NCBI GenBank assembly: GCA_903862935.1
Contig: CAIOZY010000025.1
Coordinates: forward strand, 62,001-126,000
Origin: an uncultured Opitutaceae bacterium
GTDB lineage: Bacteria; Verrucomicrobiota; Verrucomicrobiia; Opitutales; Opitutaceae
DNA length: 64,000 nt
Direction: 5' to 3'
The notes below the pieces were generated by a model that worked only from the letters and a program-made list of their open reading frames with translations, was not told the DNA's origin and searched no databases. Both the position numbers and the translations under genes were made by a program. How positions within the stretch are numbered: position 1 is the first letter of the stretch; every line of letters starts with the position of its first letter. Shown one piece after another: positions 46,736-56,054 of the stretch.

Positions 46736-47944
46736 ATGCCGGACCTACCCCAGATCGACCGCTCGCAGTGGCTCAGGCCCTGGGCCCAGCTGAAGTACTT
46801 CACCTTCCAGCCGGCGATCTTCCCGAGGCTGTTGGGAAAGGTCTCCGACGACGCCCGGCCGGGCGACCTGGTCTCCGTCTACGACAAATCCGGCAAACCG
46901 GCCGGGGCGGGGCTGTACAACCCCCGCGCGAAGATCCCGCTAAGGGTCGTCAGCCACTCGACCGCCCCCGTGGGCGAGGACTACTTCGAAGGGGCGATCC
47001 GCCGGGCCGTGGCGCTTCGCCGGGAGGTCTACCGCCTGGACGAGGTGACCGACGCCTACCGGCTGATCAACTCGGACGGGGACGGCTTGAGCGGGCTCAC
47101 GATCGACCGGTACGGGGAGGTGCTCCTGTGCGAACTGTTCAGTTTCGGAATCGCCCAGAGGCTGCCGCGGTGGCTGCCACTGTTGCACGAGCTGGCGGGA
47201 ACCCGCTTCACGCGGGTCCAGGTGGACCACGACCTGGGGAGCCTCGAGGGGATCAAGCCATCGGCCTTCAACGAGGTGAACGCAGCGGCCCCCCTCTCGG
47301 TCAAGATCCGGGAGAACGGCGTGCGCTACGAGGTCGATTTCGAGCAGGGTCACAAGACGGGGTTTTTCTGCGACCAGCGGGACAACCGCCGGGAGGTCGC
47401 GCGCTTCGCCAAGGGGGCGAGGGTCCTGGATCTATGCTGCTACACGGGAGGCTTCTCGCTGTGCGCCAAGGTGCTCGGCGGCGCCGACGACGTCACCGCG
47501 GTCGATTTGGACGAGGACGCGATCGCGCAGGCCCGGCGCAACGCGAACCTCAACCAGGCCCGCATCAAGTTCGTCCACGCCGACGCCTTCGCCTACGCCC
47601 GGCAGATGCAGCAGAACGCGGAAACGTGGGACCTGGTGGTCGTGGACCCGCCGAAATTCATCTTCACCCGGGAAGAGCGGGGGGCCTGGGAGGGGCGCCA
47701 GAAGTACGAGGACCTCAACCAGCTGGCGATCTCCCTGGTCAAGCCCGGCGGGATTCTCGTCACGGGCTCCTGCTCGGGGCTTCTGTCCCTGGAGGAGTTC
47801 GAGGAGCGCGTCATCAAGGGCGCGCACCGGCTCGGCCGCCGCCTGCAGTTTTTGAACCGGACCGGGGCGGGCCCCGACCATCCGGTCTACTCAAACTGCC
47901 TGGAGAGCCGCTACCTGAAGGTCCTGTGGGCCCGGGTCGCCTAG
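46736..47944 (+). CDS. rlmI: Class I SAM-dependent 23S rRNA (cytosine-5) methyltransferase, RlmI-like
   Basis: A 402-residue protein. The N-terminus contains a PUA-like RNA-binding domain (KVSDDARPGDLVSVYDKSGKP), then an EEHEE-type central part and a Rossmann methyltransferase domain with RVLDLCCYTGGFSLCA (SAM site), AVDLDEDAI and VVDPPKFIF; the DPPKF motif is typical of RlmI/RlmK. The C-terminal LVTGSCSGLLSLEEF holds the likely catalytic Cys. The ATG at 46736 matches homologues; a GTG at 46694 would add 14 residues. It ends one base from the convergent efp gene. Confidence 0.9.
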   Translation: MPDLPQIDRSQWLRPWAQLKYFTFQPAIFPRLLGKVSDDARPGDLVSVYDKSGKPAGAGLYNPRAKIPLRVVSHSTAPVGEDYFEGAIRRAVALRREVYRLDEVTDAYRLINSDGDGLSGLTIDRYGEVLLCELFSFGIAQRLPRWLPLLHELAGTRFTRVQVDHDLGSLEGIKPSAFNEVNAAAPLSVKIRENGVRYEVDFEQGHKTGFFCDQRDNRREVARFAKGARVLDLCCYTGGFSLCAKVLGGADDVTAVDLDEDAIAQARRNANLNQARIKFVHADAFAYARQMQQNAETWDLVVVDPPKFIFTREERGAWEGRQKYEDLNQLAISLVKPGGILVTGSCSGLLSLEEFEERVIKGAHRLGRRLQFLNRTGAGPDHPVYSNCLESRYLKVLWARVA

Positions 47945-47945
47945 G

Positions 47946-48503
47946 TCAGGCGCGCCCGAGGTAGGATCCGTCGGCCGTGCTGACGCGGACGACGTCGCCC
48001 TCCTTGATGAAGAGCGGCACCTGGACCATGACGCCGGTCTCGAGCTTCGCCGGCTTCTGCACGTTGCTCGCCGTGTCGCCCTTGATCCCGTCGGCGGACT
48101 CGACGACCTTCAGGGAGACCGCCGAGGGCAGCTCCACAGTGAGGGCCTTGTCGTCGACAAAGAGCACATCGACCTTGCCGCCGGGGGTGAGGTAGTTCTT
48201 CACGTCGCCGAGGGTCTCCGCGCTGAGCTCGATCTGGTCGAAGGTCGACGGGTCAATGAAGGCGAAGCTGTCCCGGTCCGCGTAGCTGAACTCCAGCGTC
48301 CGGCGGTCGGTTGGCAGCACCTCCATCGTGTCGGTCGAGGCGAAGCGCTGGTCGAGCGACTTTCCGTAGCGCAGGTTGCGCATCTTGACCTGGACGAACG
48401 CCCGCAGGTTTCCGGGCGTGCGGTGCTGGGTCTCCATCACCAGATGGGGTTCACCGTTAAACTTGATAACTTGTCCTTTGCGGATGTCGTTGGCTGCGGG
48501 CAT
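47946..48503 (-). CDS. efp: Translation elongation factor P with Asn at the tip position
   Basis: EF-P relieves ribosome stalling at polyproline. The 185-residue protein has three domains: KOW-like N-terminal (IRKGQVIKFNGEPHLV), OB (TMEVLPTDRRTLEFSYAD) and C-terminal OB ending TADGSYLGRA. The loop that reaches the peptidyl-transferase centre reads HRTPGNLRAF; aligned with E. coli PGKGQAF, the residue that is normally Lys34 (or Arg in the EarP type) is Asn32. No epmA, epmB or earP lies nearby. Function as EF-P is otherwise clear. Confidence 0.95.
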   Translation of the reverse strand: MPAANDIRKGQVIKFNGEPHLVMETQHRTPGNLRAFVQVKMRNLRYGKSLDQRFASTDTMEVLPTDRRTLEFSYADRDSFAFIDPSTFDQIELSAETLGDVKNYLTPGGKVDVLFVDDKALTVELPSAVSLKVVESADGIKGDTASNVQKPAKLETGVMVQVPLFIKEGDVVRVSTADGSYLGRA

Positions 48504-48646
48504 GAGTCAGGGGGTCGGAGTGGCGGATTTGTCGTGTGTAAAGGATACCGAGTAAGGGACAGGAAAGTCCCCTGTCAAGCCACGGGGTTTCGACCGGGCT
48601 CGGCGCCCGGCCGGATTGCAGCGCAGTGGGCCCGGTTCCGCCCGTC

Positions 48647-49993
48647 CTAGGCAACCCGCTCGACGATCAGCGGCGGGGGGGTCGGGCGCTTCGGCGCCAG
48701 GCGGTAGGCGTTCTTGAAGTACTCCAGGGCCTGCTCGAGCTTGGACTCGTCGTTGTAGTGAATCATCATCAGGGGTTCGCCCTGCTTCACCTGGGTGCCG
48801 ACCTTCTTCACCTCGGAGACGCCGACCGCGTGGTCGACCTTGTCGTGGGGGGCCTCCCGTCCGGCTCCGAGCAGGTGCACGCCGCGCGCGATCATGGCCG
48901 CGTTGATCGTGTGGACGTAGCCGCGCTTCGGCGCGGGCAACTTCCGGATGTGCTTGGCATGCGGAAACTTCTCGGGGTGCTCGATGAAGGATGCATCGCC
49001 CCCCTGGGCCTTCACCAGCTCGATGAACTTGGCCAGGGCCGAGCCGTCGTTGAGATGCCTCTGGACGGTCTGTTTGGCCGACAGGGTCGACCCGGCCACT
49101 CCGGCCAGGCGCACGATCTCCATGCCAAGCTTGAGGACCAGCTCTTTCATGTCGGCCGGACCCTCGCCCTTTAACAGCTGGATCGCCTCCTTGACCTCAA
49201 GGGCGGTTCCGACCGTATCGCCGAGCGGCTGGTTCATGTCGGTCACCAGCGCCACGCAGCGGCGCTTCATCGACCGGCCGACCCGGGTCATGGACCGGGC
49301 GAGCTGCTTGGCCTGCTCGAGATCGCGGATGAACGAACCGTTGCCCCACTTGACGTCGATCACCAGGCCCTCGGCGCCGGCGGCGAGCTTGCGGGACAGG
49401 ACGCTGCCCGTAATGAGCGGCAGGCTCGGGATCGTGCCCGTCTCCTTGCGCATCTCGTAGAGCTTCGCGTCGGCCGGGGCCAGGTCCGGGTTCTGGGCGA
49501 TGATGGCCCCCCCGATCTTGCCCAGCTGGGCGGCGAACTGCTCGTTGGTGTGGTGCCCCTTGAAGCCGGGGATCGCGGCGAGCTTCTCGAGGGTGTTGAT
49601 CACATAGTCGTGCTCAACCCCGCACATCATTGGGACGACGACCCCGGAGGCCATCGCGAAGGGCACCAGGACCAGCGCCGTCTTGTCACCCACGCCCCCG
49701 GTCGAGTACTTGTCGATCTTGGGCTTGGCGATGTGGGACAGGTCGATCACCTCGCCGGAGAGCATCATCTCCTCGGTCAGGTCGGCCGTCTCCTGCGCAG
49801 ACATACCGGAAAAGTAGATCGCCATGGCCAGGGCGGCCAGCTGGTGCTCGGGCATCTCCCCGTCCAGAGTGCTGTCGATGATGTACCGGATCTCCTCCTG
49901 GGAAAATTCCCCGCCATCCCGTTTCTTTTCGATTAAGAAGTTGAATGAGGGCTTTATGAAACGTCGCGCAGGGATCGTGCGTTTGCTGGTCAT
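48647..49993 (-). CDS. deoA: Thymidine/pyrimidine-nucleoside phosphorylase, divergent
   Basis: A 448-residue protein of the nucleoside phosphorylase II family, which cleaves thymidine or uridine with phosphate. The phosphate loop KYSTGGVGDKTALVL, LYEMRKETGTIP, PLITGSVLSRKLAAG and the C-terminal domain match. However, the family signature usually read as SGRGLGHTGGTLDKLE is here CGVEHDYVINTLEKLA, and the Lys normally following LS in the LITASILSKK motif is Arg. Substrate choice may therefore differ. The ATG at 49993 is preferred over the longer frame to 50050, which would overlap the divergent argS leader. Confidence 0.85.
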   Translation of the reverse strand: MTSKRTIPARRFIKPSFNFLIEKKRDGGEFSQEEIRYIIDSTLDGEMPEHQLAALAMAIYFSGMSAQETADLTEEMMLSGEVIDLSHIAKPKIDKYSTGGVGDKTALVLVPFAMASGVVVPMMCGVEHDYVINTLEKLAAIPGFKGHHTNEQFAAQLGKIGGAIIAQNPDLAPADAKLYEMRKETGTIPSLPLITGSVLSRKLAAGAEGLVIDVKWGNGSFIRDLEQAKQLARSMTRVGRSMKRRCVALVTDMNQPLGDTVGTALEVKEAIQLLKGEGPADMKELVLKLGMEIVRLAGVAGSTLSAKQTVQRHLNDGSALAKFIELVKAQGGDASFIEHPEKFPHAKHIRKLPAPKRGYVHTINAAMIARGVHLLGAGREAPHDKVDHAVGVSEVKKVGTQVKQGEPLMMIHYNDESKLEQALEYFKNAYRLAPKRPTPPPLIVERVA

Positions 49994-50171
49994 GTTGTAA
50001 GGAGGGAAAGGAAGGCCGGCCCGGGCCGGTAAAGTATACGAGTCAAACATGATCCGTTACAAAGTCGAGCCAAAACTGAGGCCTCCGCCGGCCGCCGGGA
50101 ACTCCCAACTATCGCTCCGGACGCTAATTCCGCGCTTGCGGACCACCCTCATCCGGGCTGAAAAATGCCCC

Positions 50172-51929
50172 ATGCGACCGTCCTTCAACCTGGCTTTGGA
50201 CCTTGAAACCGCCCTTCGGGAGGCGGCGGCCCGGGCCGGCCTGGACCCAGCGGGGTTCGAACCGGAGGTGAAGACCGCCGACGCGGCCCATGGAGACTTC
50301 CAGGCAAACGGGATCCTGGCCTACGCCAAACGGGCCAGGACCAACCCCAGGGCCCTGGCCGAAAAGGTGGTCGCCGCCCTGCCTGAGGCGACCCGGCAGT
50401 CCTGCTCGGTAACCGTGGCCGGCCCCGGGTTCATCAACTTTTTCCTCAACCCCGGGGCCCTGATGGCGTGGCTGACGGCCTACGCCTCGCGCGAGGCGCT
50501 TGAGGCCGGGGCCTCGACCTCCCGAGCGGGCCAGACCTGCGTCGTTGACTACAGCTCCCCCAACACGGCCAAGCAGATGCACGTCGGGCACCTGCGCAGC
50601 ACGGTGATCGGAGAATCGATCGCCCGCCTGCTCGCCTTCAGCGGGGCGGCCGTCATCCGCGACAACCACCTGGGCGACTGGGGCACCCAGTTCGGAAAGC
50701 TCATCTACGCCTACAAGCGCTGGGCCGACCCCGCGGCGCTCAGGTCCGGGCCGATCGAGGAGTTGGAGCGCCTGTACAAGCTGGGCGACGCCGCGACCCC
50801 GGACGGCTCGCTCGAGCTGGAGGAGGCCCGCGGGGAGCTCGTGAAGCTCCAGAAGGGGCACCCGGGCAACACCGCGTTGTGGAAGGAGTTCACCGAAACC
50901 AGCTGGAGCGCCTTTCAGGGGATCTACGACCAGCTCGGGATCCGCTTCGACCACCATCTGGGCGAGAGCTTCTACAGCGACAAGGTGGCCGCCGTCTGCC
51001 GCGAGCTCACGGAGGCCGGGATCGCCCAGGAGAGCGAGGGCGCCCTGGTGATCTTCCACCCCGAGCACCCGCGCTTCAAGGAGCAGCCCTTCATCATCCG
51101 CAAGTCCGACGGGGCCGCCAACTACGCGACGACCGACTTGGCGACGATCCTGTACCGGGCGGAGCACTGGCGGGCGAGCGCCATCTACTACGTGGTCGAC
51201 AAGCGCCAGGGCGACCACTTCGAGCAGTTGTTCCTCTCGGCCCGGAAGTGGTTCGAGAAGACCGGCCGGACTCTGCCGGCCCTCGCCCACGTCGACTTCG
51301 GGACCGTCCTCGGCGAGAACGGCAGGCCGCTGAAGACCCGAAGCGGCGAGAACGTCAAGTTAAAGGACCTGCTGAACGAGGCCGTGGAGCGGGCCTACGC
51401 CCTGGTGAGCCAGAAGAACCCCGAGCTTCCGGAGGCCGACCGGCGCGAGATCGCCTCCGTGGTGGGGATCGGCTCCGTGCAGTATGCCGACCTGTCCCAG
51501 AACCGCTCAAGCGACTACGTGTTCGCCTGGGACAAGATGATTTCGCTGGAGGGCAACACGGCCGCCTACCTCCTCTATGCCGTCGCCCGCATCCATTCGA
51601 TCTTCCGCCGGATGGGCGAGGCCCCGGCCCCTGCCGGCGCGGCGGCCGGGCCGACGCCCGTGGAGACGGCTGCCGAGATCTCTCTCGCCCGCAAGCTCGT
51701 CAAGTTCCCCGACACGATCCGGCTGTCGACCGACAGCCTGCGCCCCCACTACCTGTGCCTGTACCTGTATGAACTGGCCGGGGAGTTCAGCGGGTTCTAT
51801 ACGGCCGACAAGGTCCTGGTGGACGACCCCGCGGTCAGGGCCCGGCGGCTGGCGCTTTGCGAGAGGACGGCGCTGGTGCTGGAGACCGGCCTGGAACTGC
51901 TGGGGCTGAGGACCGTGAAGCGGATGTAG
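50172..51929 (+). CDS. argS: Arginyl-tRNA synthetase
   Basis: A class I aminoacyl-tRNA synthetase of 585 residues. The N-terminal additional domain (residues 1-110) is followed by YSSPNTAKQMHVGHLRST, which includes the HIGH motif as HVGH, the catalytic core with DNHLGDWGTQFGKL, and a C-terminal DALR anticodon-binding domain starting near YLLYAVARIHSIFRR. As in many ArgRS enzymes the KMSKS motif is degenerate. The frame is open from 50049, but the ATG at 50172 gives the conserved start. Confidence 0.95.
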   Translation: MRPSFNLALDLETALREAAARAGLDPAGFEPEVKTADAAHGDFQANGILAYAKRARTNPRALAEKVVAALPEATRQSCSVTVAGPGFINFFLNPGALMAWLTAYASREALEAGASTSRAGQTCVVDYSSPNTAKQMHVGHLRSTVIGESIARLLAFSGAAVIRDNHLGDWGTQFGKLIYAYKRWADPAALRSGPIEELERLYKLGDAATPDGSLELEEARGELVKLQKGHPGNTALWKEFTETSWSAFQGIYDQLGIRFDHHLGESFYSDKVAAVCRELTEAGIAQESEGALVIFHPEHPRFKEQPFIIRKSDGAANYATTDLATILYRAEHWRASAIYYVVDKRQGDHFEQLFLSARKWFEKTGRTLPALAHVDFGTVLGENGRPLKTRSGENVKLKDLLNEAVERAYALVSQKNPELPEADRREIASVVGIGSVQYADLSQNRSSDYVFAWDKMISLEGNTAAYLLYAVARIHSIFRRMGEAPAPAGAAAGPTPVETAAEISLARKLVKFPDTIRLSTDSLRPHYLCLYLYELAGEFSGFYTADKVLVDDPAVRARRLALCERTALVLETGLELLGLRTVKRM

Positions 51930-52000
51930 GGCTCCGGCTGAGCCCCCCACTTAGCCCTTGCCACCCGGCAGCGGCGACCTAGCCTCGGCGTTTTCTCCCT

Positions 52001-53545
52001 ATGATTTCCTGGATCCAGCGATCGTTCCAGCACCACTTCCGAGTCGTCTTCGCGATCCTGCTCGCGGTGACCATTGTCTCGTTCATCATCACGATCGGGG
52101 CCACGCCCGGCATCGGCCGCGGCGACCGCCGCGTGGTCAGCCGGGACTTCTTCGGCCTTAATCTCGCCTCCCGCGATGACATGATGCGGATGACCACCGA
52201 CGCCGGGATCAGCCTCGAGCTGCAGCTCGGCTCCCAGTCGGGCCTGGACGACCAGCAGATGAAGAACTACGCCATGCAGCGCATCGCCGCCCTGCACCTG
52301 GCCGACCAGTGGCACGTGCCGCAGTCGACGAGCCCCGAGATGACCGACTTCATCAAGGGCTTGAGGGTCTTCGCCGACAAGGACGGGGCCTTCGACAAGG
52401 CCCGCTACGACAGCTTCCGCGCGAGCCTGCGCAACTCCCCCGGATCGACCGAGGCGGACATCTCGCGGGTGATCGGCGAGGACATCCGCATGCAGAAGGT
52501 GGAGCTGCTGCTCGACGGGCCCGGCTACGTGCTGCCCGACGACGTGAAGAGCCAGCTGGCGATCGCCGACACCTCGTGGACCCTGTCGGTCGCGACCGTC
52601 GATTATGCGAGCTTCCAGCCGGACCTTAAGCCGACCGACGCCGATCTGGCCAAATTCTACCAGGAAAACGACTTCCGCTACCAGATTCCGGCCCGGATCG
52701 CAGCGGGCTACCTCGACTTTGCGGCGGCCGACTACGTGTCCCAAGTCAAGGGCACGGGCGATGCCAAGGCGAAGCTTGAGCAGGCCAAGCGCCTGGCGGC
52801 CAAGGCGGCTTCCGACATGGCCTACGCCCTTTACCAGTCGAAGCTCCCCTACGGGGCCCCGCTCGACGCCTATCTGCTGGCCCACAAGCTTTCCCTCAAG
52901 CCCCTCGCCCCTTTCGCCGCGGAAGCCGGCCCAGCCGAACTCGGAGGGACCCCGGAGGTTGCCGAGACCGCCGCCGCGCTCGACAAGCAGCACTACTTCT
53001 CCGAGGCCGTTGCGACCCCGGACGGCGCCGCGATCCTCATCTGGAAGGACTCCCTGCCGGCCCGCAAGCCGCTGCTCGCCGAGGTGAAGGACAAGGTCAA
53101 GGCCGACTATTCCGACGTCGAGCGCCGCCGCCGGTTTGACGATCTCGGCCGGACCCTGCGCGCCACTCTGCAGGCCCGGCTCAAGTCCGGCGAGACCTTC
53201 GACAAGGCCGCGGCGACGGCCGCGCGCTCCCAGTCGGTAAAGATCGAGTCGAAGAGCTTCCCGGCCTTCACCCTGCGCACCCCCCCAAAGGACCTTCCCC
53301 AGCCCGCCCTTGGAAAGCTCGACGCCCTGGACAAGGGGACGGTCTCCGAGATGGCCCTGGACGCCGACAAGGGGTATCTGGTCTACGCCGCTGACAAGAA
53401 GCTGCCCGACCTATCTCCGACGGGAGCCGAGTTCGCCCAGATGAGGGCCTCCATTGCCGCGTTCATGGCCCAGCGGGGAGCCTCCTCCTATCTGGGAGAG
53501 CTTGTAGCCCAAGAACTAAAGCGCACAGAGCCGCCCGTTAAGTGA
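52001..53545 (+). CDS. SurA/PpiD-like periplasmic folding factor without PPIase domain
   Basis: A 514-residue membrane-anchored protein. The N-terminus MISWIQRSFQHHFRVVFAIL with a helix at about residues 13-33 is like PpiD. Residues 35-180 form a SurA_N-type helical chaperone domain (FADKDGAFDKARYDSF is typical). The middle region should hold a parvulin domain, but no recognisable parvulin motifs are present. The C-terminal part (KPLLAEVKDKVKADYSDVERRRRF) matches PpiD ends. It probably assists outer-membrane protein folding as a holdase. It is followed by a hairpin and a TolC-family gene. Confidence 0.8.
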   Translation: MISWIQRSFQHHFRVVFAILLAVTIVSFIITIGATPGIGRGDRRVVSRDFFGLNLASRDDMMRMTTDAGISLELQLGSQSGLDDQQMKNYAMQRIAALHLADQWHVPQSTSPEMTDFIKGLRVFADKDGAFDKARYDSFRASLRNSPGSTEADISRVIGEDIRMQKVELLLDGPGYVLPDDVKSQLAIADTSWTLSVATVDYASFQPDLKPTDADLAKFYQENDFRYQIPARIAAGYLDFAAADYVSQVKGTGDAKAKLEQAKRLAAKAASDMAYALYQSKLPYGAPLDAYLLAHKLSLKPLAPFAAEAGPAELGGTPEVAETAAALDKQHYFSEAVATPDGAAILIWKDSLPARKPLLAEVKDKVKADYSDVERRRRFDDLGRTLRATLQARLKSGETFDKAAATAARSQSVKIESKSFPAFTLRTPPKDLPQPALGKLDALDKGTVSEMALDADKGYLVYAADKKLPDLSPTGAEFAQMRASIAAFMAQRGASSYLGELVAQELKRTEPPVK

Positions 53546-53550
53546 TTCCC

Positions 53551-53569
53551 GGGGCGGCCACCCCGCCCC
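53551..53569 (+). terminator. GC-rich hairpin after the PpiD-like gene
   Basis: A 7-base stem GGGGCGG/CCGCCCC with a 5-base loop lies 5 bases after the stop codon. No T-tract follows, so it may be a weak or factor-dependent terminator, or just mRNA-stabilising structure. Confidence 0.35.
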
Positions 53570-53677
53570 AGGCGCAACTTTCCCGGCGCCGACCCGTCTC
53601 ATCCCGTTAGAAAGGTGTAACTAACCGCCGACTTCCGTGTTTTAATCGGTGGCCGACCACACCCAAACGTCCCCATC

Positions 53678-55180
53678 ATGTCCCGAATCACCGCTGTCAC
53701 CCTCTCCATCGCTCTGAGTTTCGCCGCGGTTGCGGCAACCCGCGCGGAGGAGGCCCCGCCCGCGGCCCCGGAGGGCCCCGCCCTGACCCTTGAGCAGTGC
53801 GTCGCCCAGGCTCTGGCCAAGAACTTTGCAGTAAAGATCCAGACCTACTCCCTGGATTCGGCCAAGGCGGCGGTGATCATCGCCCAGTCGACCTACGATC
53901 CCGTCCTCGGGGTGTCCTGGCAAAAGGAGGTCAACCTGAACCCGGCCGTGACGAGCGTTGTCACCGCGGGCGCAGGAGGGAGGCCCCTGTCCACGGACAA
54001 CCAGGGCGCGACGGCCTCCGTCACGCAGAGCGTGATCACGGGAGGCACCGTAACGGCGACCTACGCGCTGGGGCGCGACCTGACGAACGCGTCCTCGCCG
54101 CTCAACCCCGCTTATCTGGGAAATTCGTCGATCACTGTGTCCCAGCCCCTGCTCCAGGGCGCCGGCACCGACTACAACCGAGCGGTGATCGATCGGGCCC
54201 GCCTCGGGCAGAAGATTGCCGGGCTCAACTTCAAGAGCTCGGTCCTGACGACAATCCTCAACGTTGAGACGGCCTACTTCAACGTACTGTACACGCGCCA
54301 GCAGTACCGGGTCGCCGAGGACACCCTCAAGCTCGCCCAGGAGCTGCTCGACGAGAACACGATCAAGCGCAAGACCGGGGTCCTGACCGACCTGGACGTC
54401 GTGCAAGCGCAGGCCGGCGTCGCCACCGCCAAAAGCCAGCTGATCGGTTTCAAGCAGGCCATGGACAATGCCGCGGATGTGCTGCTGCAGGCCCTGGGAG
54501 AGCGGGAATTCAAGCTCCCGGTCGGCGCCGTCGCGTTCCCGCCGCTGCCCGACACAAGCGTCGCCTTTGATCTCTCGTACAAACTGGCCCGCGACAATGG
54601 ACCGACCCTGGCGACCATCGAGACGACGATCGAGCAGTACAAGCTCGACGCCTTGAGGGCCAAGCGCAACAACCTGCCGCAGCTGAACGCGACCGGAAGC
54701 ATGGGCTACGGCAGCGCGGAGAACAGCTTCAACAACGCAAACTCGGGCCTGTGGCCGGGAACCGGCCACAGCTGGTCGGCCGGACTGACGTTCAGCGTGC
54801 CGTGGGGAATGCGCAGCAACAAGGCGCTCTACAGGCAGGCCATGGACAATGTGAACAGCGAGCAGGTCGCCCTCGACCAAGCCGACCAGGCGCTTGTCGT
54901 CAGCGTCCGCAACGCGGTCCGCTCGGTCCAGTCGAGTGTCGAGTCCGTTGCCGCAGCCAGCTCGGCCGCCGTTCTCAGCCAAAAGCAGTACGACCTGCAG
55001 AAGGCCAAGTTCGAGGCCGGGCTAGCGACCAGCTACGACGTCCTCCAGGCGCAGAACCAGCTCGAGTCCGCCCGCGTCGCCGAACTCCAGGCCCAAGTGG
55101 GCCTGCGGGTCTCGCTCGCCAGCCTGCGCTTCCTCGAGGGATCCTCCCTCGACTCGTACCGCGTCAACCTGCAAGGCTGA
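53678..55180 (+). CDS. TolC-family outer-membrane efflux protein
   Basis: A 500-residue outer-membrane channel protein. The signal peptide (about residues 1-23, ending AATRAEE) is followed by the first OEP repeat, ALTLEQCVAQALAKNFAVKI, and later the second, KLALLDYSYK-like stretch FDLSYKLARDNGPTL; long amphipathic helices carry LVVSVRNAVRSVQSSVE and FEAGLATSYDVLQAQNQLE, a hallmark of TolC proteins. It could serve the RND or EmrAB pumps about 10 kb away. The last 17 bases overlap the convergent miaA gene. Confidence 0.9.
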   Translation: MSRITAVTLSIALSFAAVAATRAEEAPPAAPEGPALTLEQCVAQALAKNFAVKIQTYSLDSAKAAVIIAQSTYDPVLGVSWQKEVNLNPAVTSVVTAGAGGRPLSTDNQGATASVTQSVITGGTVTATYALGRDLTNASSPLNPAYLGNSSITVSQPLLQGAGTDYNRAVIDRARLGQKIAGLNFKSSVLTTILNVETAYFNVLYTRQQYRVAEDTLKLAQELLDENTIKRKTGVLTDLDVVQAQAGVATAKSQLIGFKQAMDNAADVLLQALGEREFKLPVGAVAFPPLPDTSVAFDLSYKLARDNGPTLATIETTIEQYKLDALRAKRNNLPQLNATGSMGYGSAENSFNNANSGLWPGTGHSWSAGLTFSVPWGMRSNKALYRQAMDNVNSEQVALDQADQALVVSVRNAVRSVQSSVESVAAASSAAVLSQKQYDLQKAKFEAGLATSYDVLQAQNQLESARVAELQAQVGLRVSLASLRFLEGSSLDSYRVNLQG

Positions 55181-56054
55181 CCAACCGGTGTTCCGGCAGC
55201 TGGGTCCTGAACCAGGTCCGCTGCTTGCGCACCAGCGCCCGGGTATTGCGGACGATCTCGCCCTCGAGCTCGGCCTCGCCCAGCCGCCCGTCGAGCATCG
55301 CGATCACCTCGCGGTAGCCGATCGCCTTCGCGGCGCTCGGGTTGTCCCGCAGGCCCACCCCGAGAAGGCCGCGGACCTCATCCACGAGCCCCGCCTGGAG
55401 CATCGCGGCCGTGCGTGCCTCGATCCGCCGGGCCAGGTCTCTCGGATCGCGCTCGAGCAGCGTCAGCTCGAGCCTCCAGCCTCCAAACGGGGCCGGCATC
55501 CGCGAAAACTCCTCGGCGAGCTCCGCGAGCGGCCGCCCCGAGGCCAGGCACCGCTCCAGGGCCCGGACGACCCGGCGGGGGTTCGCCGTGTCGAGTTCGC
55601 CCAGGCCGAGCGGGTTTAACCGCCTCAGTTCTGAGACAAGCGCGGGCAGCCCGCCCTCCGCTCCGAGCCGCTCCACATGGGCCCTGAGCTCGGCGGGGAC
55701 GGCCACTGCGTCAGCGACCGGGACGAAGAATGACTTCAGGTAGAAGCCGCTGCCCCCGACGACGACGACCGGCCGGCCCCGGGCGGAGATCTCCTCGGCC
55801 GCCTCCCGGGCAAGCGTTGCGTAGCGGGCGACATCCATCCGCTCGGTCACCTCGAGGATATCCACCAGGTGGTGAGGGACCCGCGCGCGCTCGGCCGCCG
55901 TGGGCTTGGCCGTCCCGATGTCCATCCCCCGGTAGAACAGCAGCGAGTCGCACGAGATCACCTCGGCGCCCTGCTCCTGCGCCAGGCGCAGCGCCCAGTC
56001 GGTCTTGCCGGTTGCCGTCGCCCCCGTGACGAGATGGAGGGTGCGCCCGCTCAC
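55164..56054 (-). CDS. miaA: tRNA dimethylallyltransferase
   Basis: Adds an isopentenyl group to A37 of tRNAs reading UNN codons. The P-loop is GATATGKTDWAL, followed by ISCDSLLFYRGMDIGTAKP (usually DSMQVYRGLDIGTAKP), HHLVDILEV, and GGSGFYLKSF (usually GGTGLY). The length is 296 residues, normal. The core is intact although two motifs are slightly divergent. Its ATG overlaps the stop of the upstream REC-GGDEF gene (ATGA). Confidence 0.93.
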   Translation of the reverse strand: MSGRTLHLVTGATATGKTDWALRLAQEQGAEVISCDSLLFYRGMDIGTAKPTAAERARVPHHLVDILEVTERMDVARYATLAREAAEEISARGRPVVVVGGSGFYLKSFFVPVADAVAVPAELRAHVERLGAEGGLPALVSELRRLNPLGLGELDTANPRRVVRALERCLASGRPLAELAEEFSRMPAPFGGWRLELTLLERDPRDLARRIEARTAAMLQAGLVDEVRGLLGVGLRDNPSAAKAIGYREVIAMLDGRLGEAELEGEIVRNTRALVRKQRTWFRTQLPEHRLVSLAG

